Below are positions 1 to 9,237 of a DNA stretch of 64,000 bases, piece after piece (position 1 is the stretch's first letter; each line of letters starts with the position of its first letter). The DNA lies in contig JAFRGL010000019.1 in the NCBI GenBank assembly GCA_017433825.1, forward strand, positions 62,001-126,000, written 5' to 3'. The notes under the pieces were generated by a model, which was given only the letters and a program-made list of their open reading frames with translations, made no database searches and had not been told where the DNA came from. This stretch comes from Eubacterium sp. (GTDB lineage Bacteria; Bacillota; Clostridia; Lachnospirales; Lachnospiraceae). The translations under genes were made by a program, and so were the position numbers.

Positions 1-57
1 CGGAAAGGGTAAGGTTAATTTGCGATGCGCTTCATTCATGAAAGGATTCATGCATAA

Positions 58-95
58 AAGGCGGCACAGATTAACCTCTGGGCCGCCTTCTTTTT
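58..95 (+). terminator. Rho-independent terminator or attenuator before aro operon
   Basis: AAGGCGGC (58-65) pairs with GCCGCCTT (82-89) and a T-run follows at 91-95. It lies 35 bases before aroF, so it either ends a gene upstream of the window or acts as an attenuator in the aro leader. No T-box consensus is visible in the 57 bases available before it. Confidence 0.7.
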
Positions 96-129
96 ATAAG
101 TTTTATTTATCTGTAAGGAGAGCAGTATC

Positions 130-1131
130 ATGATCATTGTATTGAAACCGAATACAAAAGAGGAAAGAAGAAAACAGCTGATTGACTGGCTGAAAGGAAT
201 GAACCTGGGCGTTCATATTTCCGACGGGCAGTTCCAGACCGTGCTGGGCCTAATCGGCGACACCAGCAAGGTGGACATGGATTTGCTGGCCAGCCTGGAT
301 ATTGTGGATACGGTAAAAAGGGTGAGCGAGACCTTTAAGTGCGTAAACCGCAAGTTCCATCCCGACGACACGGTGATAGACGTGAACGGCGTGAAAATCG
401 GCGGCGGCAATTTTGCCCTGATTGCTGGACCCTGTTCGGTGGAGTCAGAAGATCAGATTGTTACGGTGGCTAAAGCCGTAAAGGAAGCCGGCGCGAACCT
501 GTTCCGGGGCGGCGCTTTCAAGCCGAGGACCTCTCCTTACGATTTCCAGGGCCTGGGGGCGGAAGGCATCAGGCTTTTGAAAATTGCCCGGGAAGAAACC
601 GGCCTGCCCATCGTGACGGAAATCATGAACATCGCGGACCTTCCGCTGTTCGAGGACGTGGACGTGCTGCAGGTAGGCGCCAGAAATACCCAGAACTATG
701 ATCTGCTGAAGGAACTGGGAAACCTGAATAAGCCCATCCTGTTAAAAAGAGGCCTGGCGGGAACCTTAAAGGAGCTTCTGATGAGCGCCGAATACATCAT
801 GTCCAACGGCAATGAGCAGGTTATCTTATGCGAACGCGGCATCCGCACCTACAGTGATTATATGAGAAATACCCTGGATCTTTCCGCAGTGCCCATGCTG
901 CAGGAGCTTTCCCACCTGCCGGTCATCGTAGACCCCTCCCATGCCACGGGCATTGCAAGGATGGTGCCGCCCATGGCCATGGCAGCTGCCGCGTCCGGTG
1001 CCGACGGCATTATGATCGAGGTGCACAACGACCCGATTCACGCACTGTGCGACGGCGCGCAGTCCCTGACGCCGGATGAATACGCGAAGCTGACGAAGAA
1101 AATCAAGGCAATCAGGGAGGCAATCGCATGA
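130..1131 (+). CDS. aroF: 3-deoxy-7-phosphoheptulonate synthase (type I beta)
   Basis: Cytoplasmic first enzyme of the shikimate pathway; it condenses phosphoenolpyruvate and erythrose 4-phosphate to DAHP. The 333 aa protein has an N-terminal ferredoxin-like regulatory domain (about 1-80) followed by the TIM-barrel synthase, with GPCSVES at 100-106 and KPRTSPY at 131-137 for substrate binding. This domain order is typical of I-beta enzymes that are feedback controlled through the N-terminal domain. The ATG has a good AAGGAG site. It is the first gene of a seven-gene operon and overlaps tyrA by 4 bases, implying translational coupling. Family assignment is firm; which amino acid inhibits it cannot be read from the sequence. 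Confidence 0.95.
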   Translation: MIIVLKPNTKEERRKQLIDWLKGMNLGVHISDGQFQTVLGLIGDTSKVDMDLLASLDIVDTVKRVSETFKCVNRKFHPDDTVIDVNGVKIGGGNFALIAGPCSVESEDQIVTVAKAVKEAGANLFRGGAFKPRTSPYDFQGLGAEGIRLLKIAREETGLPIVTEIMNIADLPLFEDVDVLQVGARNTQNYDLLKELGNLNKPILLKRGLAGTLKELLMSAEYIMSNGNEQVILCERGIRTYSDYMRNTLDLSAVPMLQELSHLPVIVDPSHATGIARMVPPMAMAAAASGADGIMIEVHNDPIHALCDGAQSLTPDEYAKLTKKIKAIREAIA

Positions 1132-1958
1132 TTACGGGAATAGTCGGACTGGGTTTAATCGGCGGATCTTTTGCTAAGGCCTATCAGGAAGACGGGCATA
1201 CGGTTCTGGCCTGCGATACGGACCGTTCCACACTGGACTTTGCCCTCCTTTCCGGCGCAGTGGACGCGGAACTGACGGATGAGCGTTTAAAAGACTGCGA
1301 CCTGATCCTGATTTGCGCCTATCCGAAGGGCACGGCGGACTTCCTGACGGAGAAAGGGCCTTTTTTCGGCAGCAAGCCGGTGGTAATGGACTGCTGCGGT
1401 ACGAAACGGGTTATCACGGAAGTCGGACAAAAAGCCGCAGAAAAATACGGTTTCCTGTATGTCGGCGGCCATCCGATGGCGGGCACGCAGTTTTCCGGCT
1501 TCAAATATTCAAAAGGGGATATGTACAAAGGGCAGCCCATGGTCATCATACCGCCGAAATATGACGATATCGAGCTGCTGGACAGAATCAAAACCCTGCT
1601 GAAGCCGGCGGGCTTCGGGAAAATCACCGTAACCACGGCGGAAAACCACGACAGGATGATAGCCTTTACTTCCCAGCTGGCGCACGTGGTCTCCAATGCT
1701 TACATTAAAAGCCCCACCGCAAGGGAGCATTTCGGCTTTTCCGCCGGAAGCTACAAGGACATGACCCGGGTGGCCTGGCTGAATCCGAAGATGTGGACCG
1801 AGCTTTTCCTGGAAAACCGGGACAACCTGGCAAAGGAAATAGAAATCCTCATTTCCGCGCTTACGGAGTACAAGGAAGCGATTGAAACAGAAGACGCGGT
1901 GCGGCTGGAACAGCTGCTGGCGGAAGGAAAACGCTTAAAGGAAGAGGTGGACGGCTGA
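1128..1958 (+). CDS. tyrA: Prephenate dehydrogenase
   Basis: Oxidatively decarboxylates prephenate to 4-hydroxyphenylpyruvate, the tyrosine branch. The 276 aa protein opens with a Rossmann nucleotide-binding motif (GLGLIGGS, 7-14) and has the family HPMAG motif at 115-119, then a helical C-terminal domain. It lacks the C-terminal ACT domain found in longer TyrA proteins, so tyrosine feedback, if any, would act elsewhere. It overlaps aroF by ATGA and its stop overlaps the aroB start by 1 base. NAD versus NADP preference cannot be settled by eye. Confidence 0.93.
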   Translation: MITGIVGLGLIGGSFAKAYQEDGHTVLACDTDRSTLDFALLSGAVDAELTDERLKDCDLILICAYPKGTADFLTEKGPFFGSKPVVMDCCGTKRVITEVGQKAAEKYGFLYVGGHPMAGTQFSGFKYSKGDMYKGQPMVIIPPKYDDIELLDRIKTLLKPAGFGKITVTTAENHDRMIAFTSQLAHVVSNAYIKSPTAREHFGFSAGSYKDMTRVAWLNPKMWTELFLENRDNLAKEIEILISALTEYKEAIETEDAVRLEQLLAEGKRLKEEVDG

Positions 1959-3016
1959 TGCGCGCCATTAAAGTTACGGCATCCGGCAGCTATGACGTGC
2001 TCATCGGGAGCGGCATTCTCGATGACGCCGGGAGGCTTATTGCGGATGTTAAAAAATCGAAAACCGCCGTTGTGGTGTCGGATGATAATGTATTCCCGCT
2101 GTACGGAAAACGGCTGGAAAAGTCCCTCAAGGAAAACGGCTTTGAAGTCTTAAGCTTTGTCTTTGCTGCCGGGGAACAGCAGAAAAATTTAGACACCTAC
2201 GGTGATTTGCTGGAAACCATGTGCGAGGCGCATGTGACCCGGAAAGACCTGGTGGTGGCTTTAGGCGGCGGCGTCGTGGGCGATCTGGCGGGCTTTGCGG
2301 CAGCGACTTACCAGAGGGGTATCGCGTACGTGCAGATTCCCACCACGCTTCTTGCAGCCGTGGATTCTTCCGTGGGCGGCAAGACCGCCGTGGATTTGAA
2401 GGCAGGCAAGAACCAGGCCGGGGCATTTCACCAGCCCTCCCTGGTAATCTGCGATATTGACCTTCTTGACACACTGCCGGAGGAACAGTATCTGTGCGGC
2501 TGCGCGGAGGTCATTAAATACGGAATGATAGAAGACGCAGCCTTCTTCGAAAGTCTGGAAGCGGTTCCGGTGAAGGAACAGTATGAGAAAGTGATTGAAG
2601 CCTGCGTAAACATGAAGGCCGATTATGTGGCGCAGGATGAATTTGATACCGGCGTCCGGATGCTCTTAAACTTCGGACATACCTTCGGACATGCGGCGGA
2701 AGCCTTAAGCGGCTATGAAATCCTGCACGGGCAGGGCGTGGCCGCCGGCATGGCGGTTATCACCAAAGCCGCAGAAGCCTTACGATTCTGCTCAGCAGGA
2801 ACTTACGACAGGCTTGTCTGCCTTCTTCGTAAATACGGCCTTCCGGAGAAAATCGAATTTCCGGCGGAAGACGTGCTGAAGGTGGTTTTATCCGATAAAA
2901 AAGCCACGGGAAATACCATCCGGCTGATAGTGCCGGAAGATGTGGGCCGGTGCGTGGTAAAAGAAATACCGGTCAGTGAACTGGCGAACTGGGCAAAGGC
3001 GGGAGGCATTTCGTGA
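1958..3016 (+). CDS. aroB: 3-dehydroquinate synthase
   Basis: Converts DAHP to 3-dehydroquinate using NAD and a divalent metal. The 352 aa length is normal. GGGVVGDL at 103-110 is the NAD-binding glycine loop and DSSVGGKT at 136-143 is a family signature; the metal-ligand histidines fall in the C-terminal half (NFGHTFGHAAE and LHGQGVAAGM). The ATG overlaps the tyrA stop codon and the gene overlaps aroA by 4 bases, so expression is coupled within the operon. Confidence 0.95.
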   Translation: MRAIKVTASGSYDVLIGSGILDDAGRLIADVKKSKTAVVVSDDNVFPLYGKRLEKSLKENGFEVLSFVFAAGEQQKNLDTYGDLLETMCEAHVTRKDLVVALGGGVVGDLAGFAAATYQRGIAYVQIPTTLLAAVDSSVGGKTAVDLKAGKNQAGAFHQPSLVICDIDLLDTLPEEQYLCGCAEVIKYGMIEDAAFFESLEAVPVKEQYEKVIEACVNMKADYVAQDEFDTGVRMLLNFGHTFGHAAEALSGYEILHGQGVAAGMAVITKAAEALRFCSAGTYDRLVCLLRKYGLPEKIEFPAEDVLKVVLSDKKATGNTIRLIVPEDVGRCVVKEIPVSELANWAKAGGIS

Positions 3017-4281
3017 ACATTACGGTAAAAAAAGGACCCAGAAGCGGAATCGTTTCCGTACCGTCTTCCAAATCAGCGGCGCACCGGCTTTTGATCTGCG
3101 CGGCGCTGTCAAACGAAGAGTGCGGCATTAAGCTTACGGGCTTATCCAAAGATATCACGGCCACCATGGACTGCCTGAAGAACATGGGTGCCGGGATAAG
3201 TGCGGAAGGCAGTACTTTCCTGGTACGTCCGGTGAACAAAGAAAAGGCGTCTGCGGATACCAAAGAACGCCGGCTTTACTGCGGGGAAAGCGGCTCCACC
3301 TTAAGATTCCTGCTTCCCGTATGCGGCGCGCTCGGCATTTCCGCCGTCTTTCATATGGAAGGAAGGCTCCCGGAAAGGCCGATGACAGAGCTTACGGACG
3401 AACTGGTACGGCACGGTATGAGGATTGAAAAAAACGGCAGCCTCTTAAGCTGCAGCGGCCGGCTTTCCGGCGGGCAGTATGCCATGCCCGGCAATATTTC
3501 CTCCCAGTATATTTCAGGCCTTCTGTTTGCCCTGCCGCTTCTTGACGGAGACAGCGTCCTTACAGTTACAGGGACCGTGGAATCCAAAGGATACATTGAT
3601 ATGACGGAAGATGCGCTTGCTTTAAGCGGCATCCGTTTTGCGAAAGAGGGACAGACATATTATATACCCGGGCAGCAGTCCTGCCGCCTGAAAGGAATCC
3701 TCACCGCGGAAGCCGACTGGTCCTCCGCCGCGTTTTTCCTGGTGATGGGCGCCTTTTCGAAATCCGGCATCACCGTATCCGGCCTGAATGAGGCCTCCTC
3801 CCAGGGGGATAAGGCTGTGCTGGACATCCTGGCACGAATGGGTGCGGAGGTCACCCGGACGGAAGAGGGGATTACGGTCCGCAAGGGAAAGCCTGCAGGC
3901 ACCGTTATCAACGCGGAAAACATCCCGGACCTGGTGCCGGTACTGGCCGCGGCCGCAGCCGGCGCACAAGGGGAGACGGTCATTGCCAACGCAAAGCGTC
4001 TGCGGATGAAGGAAAGCGACCGGCTTGCCGCCACCTTCAGGATGCTGAGCGCTTTAGGCGCGGATATCAAAGAGACGGAAGACGGGCTTGTCATACACGG
4101 TAAAGAAAGGCTGAAAGGCGGCAGTACCTTTTCCTTCGGTGATCACCGTATCGCCATGTCGGCAGCGGCGGCCGCGTCCATCTGCGAAAACGACGTTCTG
4201 ATTAACGAGGCGCAGTGTACGGAGAAATCCTATCCGGGATTTTTTGAGGACCTGGAAAAGCTGTCAACAGAGCAGTATTAA
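3013..4281 (+). CDS. aroA: 3-phosphoshikimate 1-carboxyvinyltransferase (EPSP synthase)
   Basis: Adds the enolpyruvyl group of PEP to shikimate 3-phosphate. The 422 aa protein starts at a GTG with GGAGG 6 bases upstream, inside the end of aroB. PSSKSAAHR near residues 17-25 is the shikimate-phosphate/PEP binding lysine motif, GESGSTLRFL near residue 95 is a family signature, and RMKESDRLAA appears in the C-terminal half. The motif is GESGSTLR rather than the E. coli-type GNAGTA, so it resembles the divergent Firmicute enzymes (class II-like by motif; glyphosate behaviour not inferable). Confidence 0.94.
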   Translation: MNITVKKGPRSGIVSVPSSKSAAHRLLICAALSNEECGIKLTGLSKDITATMDCLKNMGAGISAEGSTFLVRPVNKEKASADTKERRLYCGESGSTLRFLLPVCGALGISAVFHMEGRLPERPMTELTDELVRHGMRIEKNGSLLSCSGRLSGGQYAMPGNISSQYISGLLFALPLLDGDSVLTVTGTVESKGYIDMTEDALALSGIRFAKEGQTYYIPGQQSCRLKGILTAEADWSSAAFFLVMGAFSKSGITVSGLNEASSQGDKAVLDILARMGAEVTRTEEGITVRKGKPAGTVINAENIPDLVPVLAAAAAGAQGETVIANAKRLRMKESDRLAATFRMLSALGADIKETEDGLVIHGKERLKGGSTFSFGDHRIAMSAAAAASICENDVLINEAQCTEKSYPGFFEDLEKLSTEQY

Positions 4282-4322
4282 CAGACAGGCAGCAAACATC
4301 AGCAAAGGAAGTAATCAGATTT

Positions 4323-5465
4323 ATGGGCTATGAAGAGCTGAAAAACCGCCTGGCGGAAACAGACCGGGAAATGCTGAAGCTTTTCCGGGAGAGAATGCAG
4401 CTTTCCGCAGGACTTGAAAAAGCAAGAAAAGAAGAGAATATACCGGAAACCCGGGCGATGGCAAACCGGCAGATTATGAGCATGGCACTTGAGGAAGCGC
4501 CGGAAGAGATGCGGGATTATCTGCCGCTTATCTATTCACAGATTCTGGAGCTTTCCAAAAGCTACCGGCACGAAACCACCGGGGGCAGGCAGAAGCTGAC
4601 GGAGGAGCTCCGGCAGGCGATACAGAATACATCGCTTGCCTTTCCGGAAACCGCCTCCGTTGCCTGCCAGGGCGTGGAAGGCGCCAACTCGCAGCTGGCC
4701 TGCGAACGGCTTTTCCCGAACGCGAACATCCTGTTTTTCAACAGCTTTGACGCGGTATTTACCGCCATTGAAAAAGGCCTGTGCCGGTACGGCATCATTC
4801 CGATTGAGAACAGTACGGCAGGTTCGGTCAATGCGGTTTACGACCTGATGGCGCACCATAGTTTCAGTATTGTCCGCAGCATCCGCCTTAAGGTGGAGCA
4901 CAACCTTCTGGCAAATGAAGGCGTGGATTTGTCTGAAATCCGTGAGATTTATTCCCACGAGCAGGCCATCGCCCAGTGTTCGGAATTCTTAAAAACGCTG
5001 AAAGGCGTCCGGGTGATTCCCTGTGAAAATACCGCCCTGGCGGCGAAGATGGTTTCTCAGTCCGGCAGAAGGGATATGGCGGCATTGTCCTCCAGACTGT
5101 GCGCGGAGTATTATGACTTAAATGTCCTGAAGGTTTCCGTGCAGAATACGGACAACAATTACACCCGGTTCATCTGCATTTCCAGGGAAATGGAAATCTA
5201 TCCCGGCGCGGACCGGACCAGCCTGATGCTGACGCTTCCGCACAGGCCCGGTTCCCTTTACAAGGTGCTGGCCAGAATTTATGCCTGCGGTGTAAATTTA
5301 AACAAGCTGGAAAGCCGGCCGCAGCCGTCCCGGGAATTCGAATTTACGTTTTATTTTGACCTGGACGTACCGGTCAGTTCGCCCAGGTTCTTAAGGGTCA
5401 TGGAAGAACTGCCGCATGTATGCGAAACCTTCCGGTATTTCGGAAGCTATGCCGAGGTGATGTGA
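4323..5465 (+). CDS. pheA: Bifunctional chorismate mutase / prephenate dehydratase (P-protein)
   Basis: Makes phenylpyruvate from chorismate via prephenate. The 380 aa protein has an AroQ-type helical chorismate mutase domain (about 1-90, with LAETDREMLKLFRERMQLS), a prephenate dehydratase domain (about 105-285, including NYTRFICIS, the catalytic TRF motif), and a C-terminal ACT domain (about 295-380) carrying ESRP, the usual phenylalanine-binding motif. Feedback inhibition by phenylalanine is therefore expected. It starts 41 bases after aroA, the only real gap in the operon, and its stop overlaps the aroE-aroK start by one base. Confidence 0.94.
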   Translation: MGYEELKNRLAETDREMLKLFRERMQLSAGLEKARKEENIPETRAMANRQIMSMALEEAPEEMRDYLPLIYSQILELSKSYRHETTGGRQKLTEELRQAIQNTSLAFPETASVACQGVEGANSQLACERLFPNANILFFNSFDAVFTAIEKGLCRYGIIPIENSTAGSVNAVYDLMAHHSFSIVRSIRLKVEHNLLANEGVDLSEIREIYSHEQAIAQCSEFLKTLKGVRVIPCENTALAAKMVSQSGRRDMAALSSRLCAEYYDLNVLKVSVQNTDNNYTRFICISREMEIYPGADRTSLMLTLPHRPGSLYKVLARIYACGVNLNKLESRPQPSREFEFTFYFDLDVPVSSPRFLRVMEELPHVCETFRYFGSYAEVM

Positions 5466-6712
5466 TGATAAAATGCGGGCTTTTGGGCAAGGTGCTGGGA
5501 CATTCCTATTCACCTTTTATCCACCGCCAGTACGGTGACTATGCCTACGATTTATATGAGAAAAACGAAGAAGAGCTGGAAGATTTCCTGAAAAACGGGG
5601 ACTGGGACGGCCTGAACGTCACGATTCCCTATAAGAAGGCGGTGCTTCCGTTCCTGGACGAACTGTCTGAAGCCGCGAAGGAAATCGGCAGCGTCAATAC
5701 CCTGGTAAAGCGGGAAGACGGCACGATATTCGGGGACAATACGGACGCATACGGCTTCGCGGAAACCCTGAGGAGGTCAGGAATTGCCCTTTCCGGGAAA
5801 AAGGCCCTGGTTCTGGGCAACGGCGGCGCCTGCCCGGCGGTGTGCCATGCTTTAAAACAGTACGGCGCGGTGCCGGTGATTATCAGCCGCAGGGGAGAGG
5901 ACAATTACACCAACCTGGACAGACATGCGGACGCGGAGGTTATCGTCAATACCACGCCGCTTGGCATGTATCCGAATAACGGTGAACAGGCACTGGATCT
6001 GGCTTGTTTTAAGATGCTTTCAGCGGTGTATGACCTGATTTACAATCCCGCGCGGACAGCTTTGCTTCTGCAGGCGGAGGAACTGGGGATTCCGGCGTTT
6101 AACGGCCTTTTCATGCTGGCAGCCCAGGCGGCGAAAAGCAGCGAACTGTTTACCGGCAAAACGGTGGCAGAAGACAGAATTCTGGAGGTTGCAAAGCTTC
6201 TTACGGCATCCAATGTCAATGTGGTGCTCATCGGCATGCCGGGCTGCGGCAAGACCACCATTGCGGAAAAACTGTCGGAGAAAATGCACCGGGAGGTGCT
6301 GGACATCGATATCCTGATCGCGGAGCAGACCGGGATGACGCCGGCTTCGTGGATAACGGAAAAGGGAGAAGCCACATTCCGGGATATCGAATCAGAGGCC
6401 GTTTCAGAAGCCGGAAAGCTTTCCGGGAAGATTATCGCCACAGGGGGCGGCGCGGTGCTGCGTCCGGCCAATTATCCGGCTCTGCACCAGAACGGCATCA
6501 TTATCTGGCTTCAGCGGGATACTTCCGCATTGCCGGTGGAGGACAGGCCTTTGTCCCAGGGCAGGAATTTAAAGGAACTGCTGGCGGAACGGACGCCGTA
6601 TTATGAAAAATACGCGGATTTTACCGTGGACAATGACGGAACGGTGGATCAGACCGTGCAGGAAGTGCTGACCGGCCTGAAAAAGATGATAGAAGAGGAG
6701 TACAAGGCATGA
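5465..6712 (+). CDS. aroE/aroK: Fused shikimate dehydrogenase-shikimate kinase
   Basis: Two successive-type shikimate pathway enzymes in one 415 aa chain. Residues 1 to about 248 are AroE: GHSYSP near residue 11 binds shikimate, NVTIPYKKAV holds the catalytic lysine, and GDNTDAYGF and the NADP loop GNGGAC follow. Residues from about 250 are AroK, with the Walker A motif GMPGCGKTT near 254 and the ATGGGAV loop. The start is the ATG at 5465, overlapping the pheA stop; an earlier in-frame ATG at 5420 lies inside pheA. The fusion puts conversion of dehydroshikimate to shikimate 3-phosphate on one polypeptide. It overlaps aroQ by 4 bases. Confidence 0.93.
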   Translation: MIKCGLLGKVLGHSYSPFIHRQYGDYAYDLYEKNEEELEDFLKNGDWDGLNVTIPYKKAVLPFLDELSEAAKEIGSVNTLVKREDGTIFGDNTDAYGFAETLRRSGIALSGKKALVLGNGGACPAVCHALKQYGAVPVIISRRGEDNYTNLDRHADAEVIVNTTPLGMYPNNGEQALDLACFKMLSAVYDLIYNPARTALLLQAEELGIPAFNGLFMLAAQAAKSSELFTGKTVAEDRILEVAKLLTASNVNVVLIGMPGCGKTTIAEKLSEKMHREVLDIDILIAEQTGMTPASWITEKGEATFRDIESEAVSEAGKLSGKIIATGGGAVLRPANYPALHQNGIIIWLQRDTSALPVEDRPLSQGRNLKELLAERTPYYEKYADFTVDNDGTVDQTVQEVLTGLKKMIEEEYKA

Positions 6713-7134
6713 AAATACTGGTGATTAACGGCCCGAACATCAATATGGTGGGCATCCGGGAACCGGACATTTACGGCCGGCAGGATTTTAAGGCTTTGCT
6801 TGCGCTGATTGCGGAAACGGCGGAAGAAGAGGGGCTTGACGTGGAGTGTTACCAGTCCAACCATGAAGGCGACCTGGTGGATAAAATCCAGGAAGCCTAT
6901 GGCGTATTTGACGGCATTGTCATCAATCCCGGCGCCTACACCCACACCAGCATTGCCATCCTGGACGCCTTAAAGGCAGTATCCATCCCGGCGGTGGAAG
7001 TCCATCTTTCGGATATCTCCGAACGGGAGGAATTCCGGCATATCAGCTACGCCGGCATGGCCTGCGTCAAAACCTTCAAAGGCCTGGGCTTTGACGGCTA
7101 TGTGCAGGCGCTGAAATTTCTGAAGAACCGATAG
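6709..7134 (+). CDS. aroQ: 3-dehydroquinate dehydratase, type II
   Basis: Dehydrates 3-dehydroquinate to 3-dehydroshikimate. The 141 aa size and the motifs NGPNINMVGIREPDIYG, QSNHEGDLVDKIQ (catalytic region), NPGAYTHTS and VEVHLSDI are those of the dodecameric type II enzyme. Type I (aroD) is absent from the window, so this is the pathway's dehydratase here. It closes the operon; a hairpin terminator follows within 10 bases. Confidence 0.95.
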   Translation: MKILVINGPNINMVGIREPDIYGRQDFKALLALIAETAEEEGLDVECYQSNHEGDLVDKIQEAYGVFDGIVINPGAYTHTSIAILDALKAVSIPAVEVHLSDISEREEFRHISYAGMACVKTFKGLGFDGYVQALKFLKNR

Positions 7135-7140
7135 AATGTC

Positions 7141-7174
7141 AAACCCCGGCGGGCATAAGCACCGCCGGGGTTTT
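7141..7174. terminator. Bidirectional terminator between aroQ and etfA
   Basis: CCCCGGCGG (7144-7152) pairs with CCGCCGGGG (7162-7170), flanked by AAA on the left and TTTT on the right. It serves the aro operon on the plus strand and could also serve the convergent etf operon. Confidence 0.85.
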
Positions 7175-7225
7175 GTTAATCCTGCAGAATCATATCCGAT
7201 GTCTGCAGTTTTTTATGTTACGGAA

Positions 7226-8419
7226 TCAGTCCGCTCTCTTGTCCAGCTCTTCGATGATGGCCGGGATTACCTTGAAGAGGTCGCCTACGATGCCGTAGTC
7301 GGCAACTTCGAAGATGGGAGCGGTCTCGTTCTTGTTGATGGCCACGATCTGGCCGGATTCCTGCATGCCTGCCAGGTGCTGGATAGCACCGGAGATACCG
7401 CAGGCGATGTAGAGGGCCGGTTTAACGGTGGTACCGGTCTGGCCTACCTGGTAGCTGTGGTCAATCCAGCCATTGTCTACACAGGCACGGGAAGCAGCGA
7501 TGGTGCCGCCCAGCTTGTCAGCCAGCTGCTTTAAGAGCTCGAAGCCTTCCGGACCGCCTACACCGTTGCCGCCGGCTACGATAACCTTGGCATCGGTCAG
7601 GGATACGGTTTCACCAACAGCCTTGACAACTTCCAGAACCTTGGTACGGATGTCGCCTTCCGCGAAGGAAACAGGCAGCTCGATCTTCTCGGCTTTGCCG
7701 TCTGCCTTGTATTCCGCCTTGGCCATAACGCCGGGACGTACGGTGGACATCTGCGGTCTGTCCTTCGGGCAGAGGATGGTAGCCATCAGGTTGCCGCCGA
7801 AGGTGGGACGGGTCTGCATCAGCTGCATATGCTCTTTGTCGATTTCCAGCTTCGTGCAGTCAGCGGTAAGACCGGTGTTCAGACGTACCGCAAGGGCGGG
7901 AGCCAGGTCACGGCCCAAATAGGTGGCGCCGATCAGGAGCACTTCGGGTTTGTATTTCTCAACTGCTTCGTAAATAACCTTGCTGTAGGCGTCGGTGGTG
8001 TAGATTTCCAGTTCATCCGCATCCGCGAAATAAACCTTATCGGCACCGTAGTGGCCAAGTTCGTCTGCGATGGCACCGATGTTCTTGCCAAGGACAACGG
8101 CGGCAAGTTCGCAGCCCAGGTCGTCGGCCAGCTTGCGGCCTTCGCCCAGGAGCTCGATGGCTACGTTCTGCAGCTTGCCTTCACGCTGCTCGGCAACAAC
8201 CCATACGCCGTGATACTGGGTGATATCCACAGCATCCTTCTTCTCAGCTTCTTCTTTGGTAATGGCCTGAACCGGGCAAACCTCGATACATTTGCCGCAG
8301 GCGGTACAGGCTTCTCCGATAACGGCTTTGCCGTTTTCCATGGTAATGGCATTGAACGGACAGTTCTGCAGGCAGAGGGTGCAGCCTACACATTTTTCAG
8401 TATTAACAATAATAGCCAT
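7226..8419 (-). CDS. etfA: Electron transfer flavoprotein alpha subunit with N-terminal 2x[4Fe-4S] ferredoxin domain
   Basis: FAD-binding ETF subunit passing electrons between acyl-CoA dehydrogenase and carriers. The first 50 residues form an 8Fe ferredoxin: cysteines 10, 13, 16, 20 and 38, 41, 44, 48. The rest (397 aa total) is EtfA, with [11 protein letters not shown] and the FAD motif region [16 protein letters not shown]...[10 protein letters not shown] near the C-terminus. Plain EtfA lacks the ferredoxin; fused forms are known in caffeyl-CoA reductase (CarE-type) and some lactate dehydrogenase complexes that use flavin-based bifurcation. It is the last gene of the acd-etfB-etfA operon. 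Bifurcation is an inference from family and context. Confidence 0.93.
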   Translation of the reverse strand: MAIIVNTEKCVGCTLCLQNCPFNAITMENGKAVIGEACTACGKCIEVCPVQAITKEEAEKKDAVDITQYHGVWVVAEQREGKLQNVAIELLGEGRKLADDLGCELAAVVLGKNIGAIADELGHYGADKVYFADADELEIYTTDAYSKVIYEAVEKYKPEVLLIGATYLGRDLAPALAVRLNTGLTADCTKLEIDKEHMQLMQTRPTFGGNLMATILCPKDRPQMSTVRPGVMAKAEYKADGKAEKIELPVSFAEGDIRTKVLEVVKAVGETVSLTDAKVIVAGGNGVGGPEGFELLKQLADKLGGTIAASRACVDNGWIDHSYQVGQTGTTVKPALYIACGISGAIQHLAGMQESGQIVAINKNETAPIFEVADYGIVGDLFKVIPAIIEELDKRAD

Positions 8420-8433
8420 TTATCGAATCCTCC

Positions 8434-9222
8434 TTAAATTACGTGCTTCTCGGTGAGAGATTTCACCACGGTGGCAGCCATTTCATTGATGGTTCCGGAA
8501 AGCATCTGGCCCTTGCCCTTGGGCGGGGGTGTGAAGGATGTAAGAACCTGGGTGGCGGAAGCCGCAAGGCCGCAGTCTTCGGGAGCCATGCCTACGTCAT
8601 TGTGATCCAGGATGGTCAGAGGCTTGTCATAGGCTTCCAGGATGCCCTTGATGGTCATGTAACGGGGCTCGTTGAGTTCCTTAACGGCGGTCAGCAGGCA
8701 GGGAAGCTTTACTTCTACAACCTGATAGCCGTCTTCCAGCTGACGCTGTACGATGAGGGTCTTCTCATCCTTGAATTCAATCTTCTGAACGTAGGTAACG
8801 CAGGGAATGCCAAGTCTGGCAGCCAGCTGCGGGCCAACCTGGGCGGTATCACCGTCAATGGCCTGACGTCCGCAGAAGATAAGGTCGGCGCCGCCGATGT
8901 GGTTGATGCCTACCGCCAGGGTCTTGGAGGTGGCACGGGTGTCAGCGCCTGCAAAGGCACGGCTGGAAAGGATGATGCCGTCATCGGCACCCATAGCCAT
9001 GCATTCGCGGATCATTACGCCTGCCTGGGCGGGGCCCATGGTCAGGATGGTAACCTTTGTATCGGGATTCTTGTCCTTGATCTGCAGGGCAGCCTCAAGG
9101 CCGTTGGCATCGTCGGGATTTAAAATAGAAGGAACACCGTCACGGATCAGGGTGCCGTGCTTGTGGTCGATCTTAACGTCATTGGTATCCGGTACCTGTT
9201 TTGCACATACAATTATTCTCAT
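8434..9222 (-). CDS. etfB: Electron transfer flavoprotein beta subunit
   Basis: Partner of EtfA; in bifurcating ETFs this subunit carries the bifurcating flavin. The protein begins MRIIVCAKQVPDT, the classic EtfB start, with AGGAGG 8 bases before the ATG at 9222; an in-frame GTG two codons earlier has poorer spacing and is not chosen. Length is 262 aa. CGRQAIDGDTAQVGPQLAARLG is the family signature. It sits 15 bases downstream of the dehydrogenase gene and 14 bases upstream of etfA. Confidence 0.93.
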   Translation of the reverse strand: MRIIVCAKQVPDTNDVKIDHKHGTLIRDGVPSILNPDDANGLEAALQIKDKNPDTKVTILTMGPAQAGVMIRECMAMGADDGIILSSRAFAGADTRATSKTLAVGINHIGGADLIFCGRQAIDGDTAQVGPQLAARLGIPCVTYVQKIEFKDEKTLIVQRQLEDGYQVVEVKLPCLLTAVKELNEPRYMTIKGILEAYDKPLTILDHNDVGMAPEDCGLAASATQVLTSFTPPPKGKGQMLSGTINEMAATVVKSLTEKHVI

Positions 9223-9237
9223 AAACACGCCTCCTGA

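Noticed and set aside
1..129. T-box riboswitch or Phe leader peptide before aroF
   Set aside because: A ten-codon frame at 25-57 has only one Phe and no T-box consensus is visible; only a hairpin terminator is supported.
7829..8437. 202-codon plus-strand frame opposite etfA
   Set aside because: Shadow of a firmly identified gene with intact ferredoxin and ETF motifs on the minus strand.
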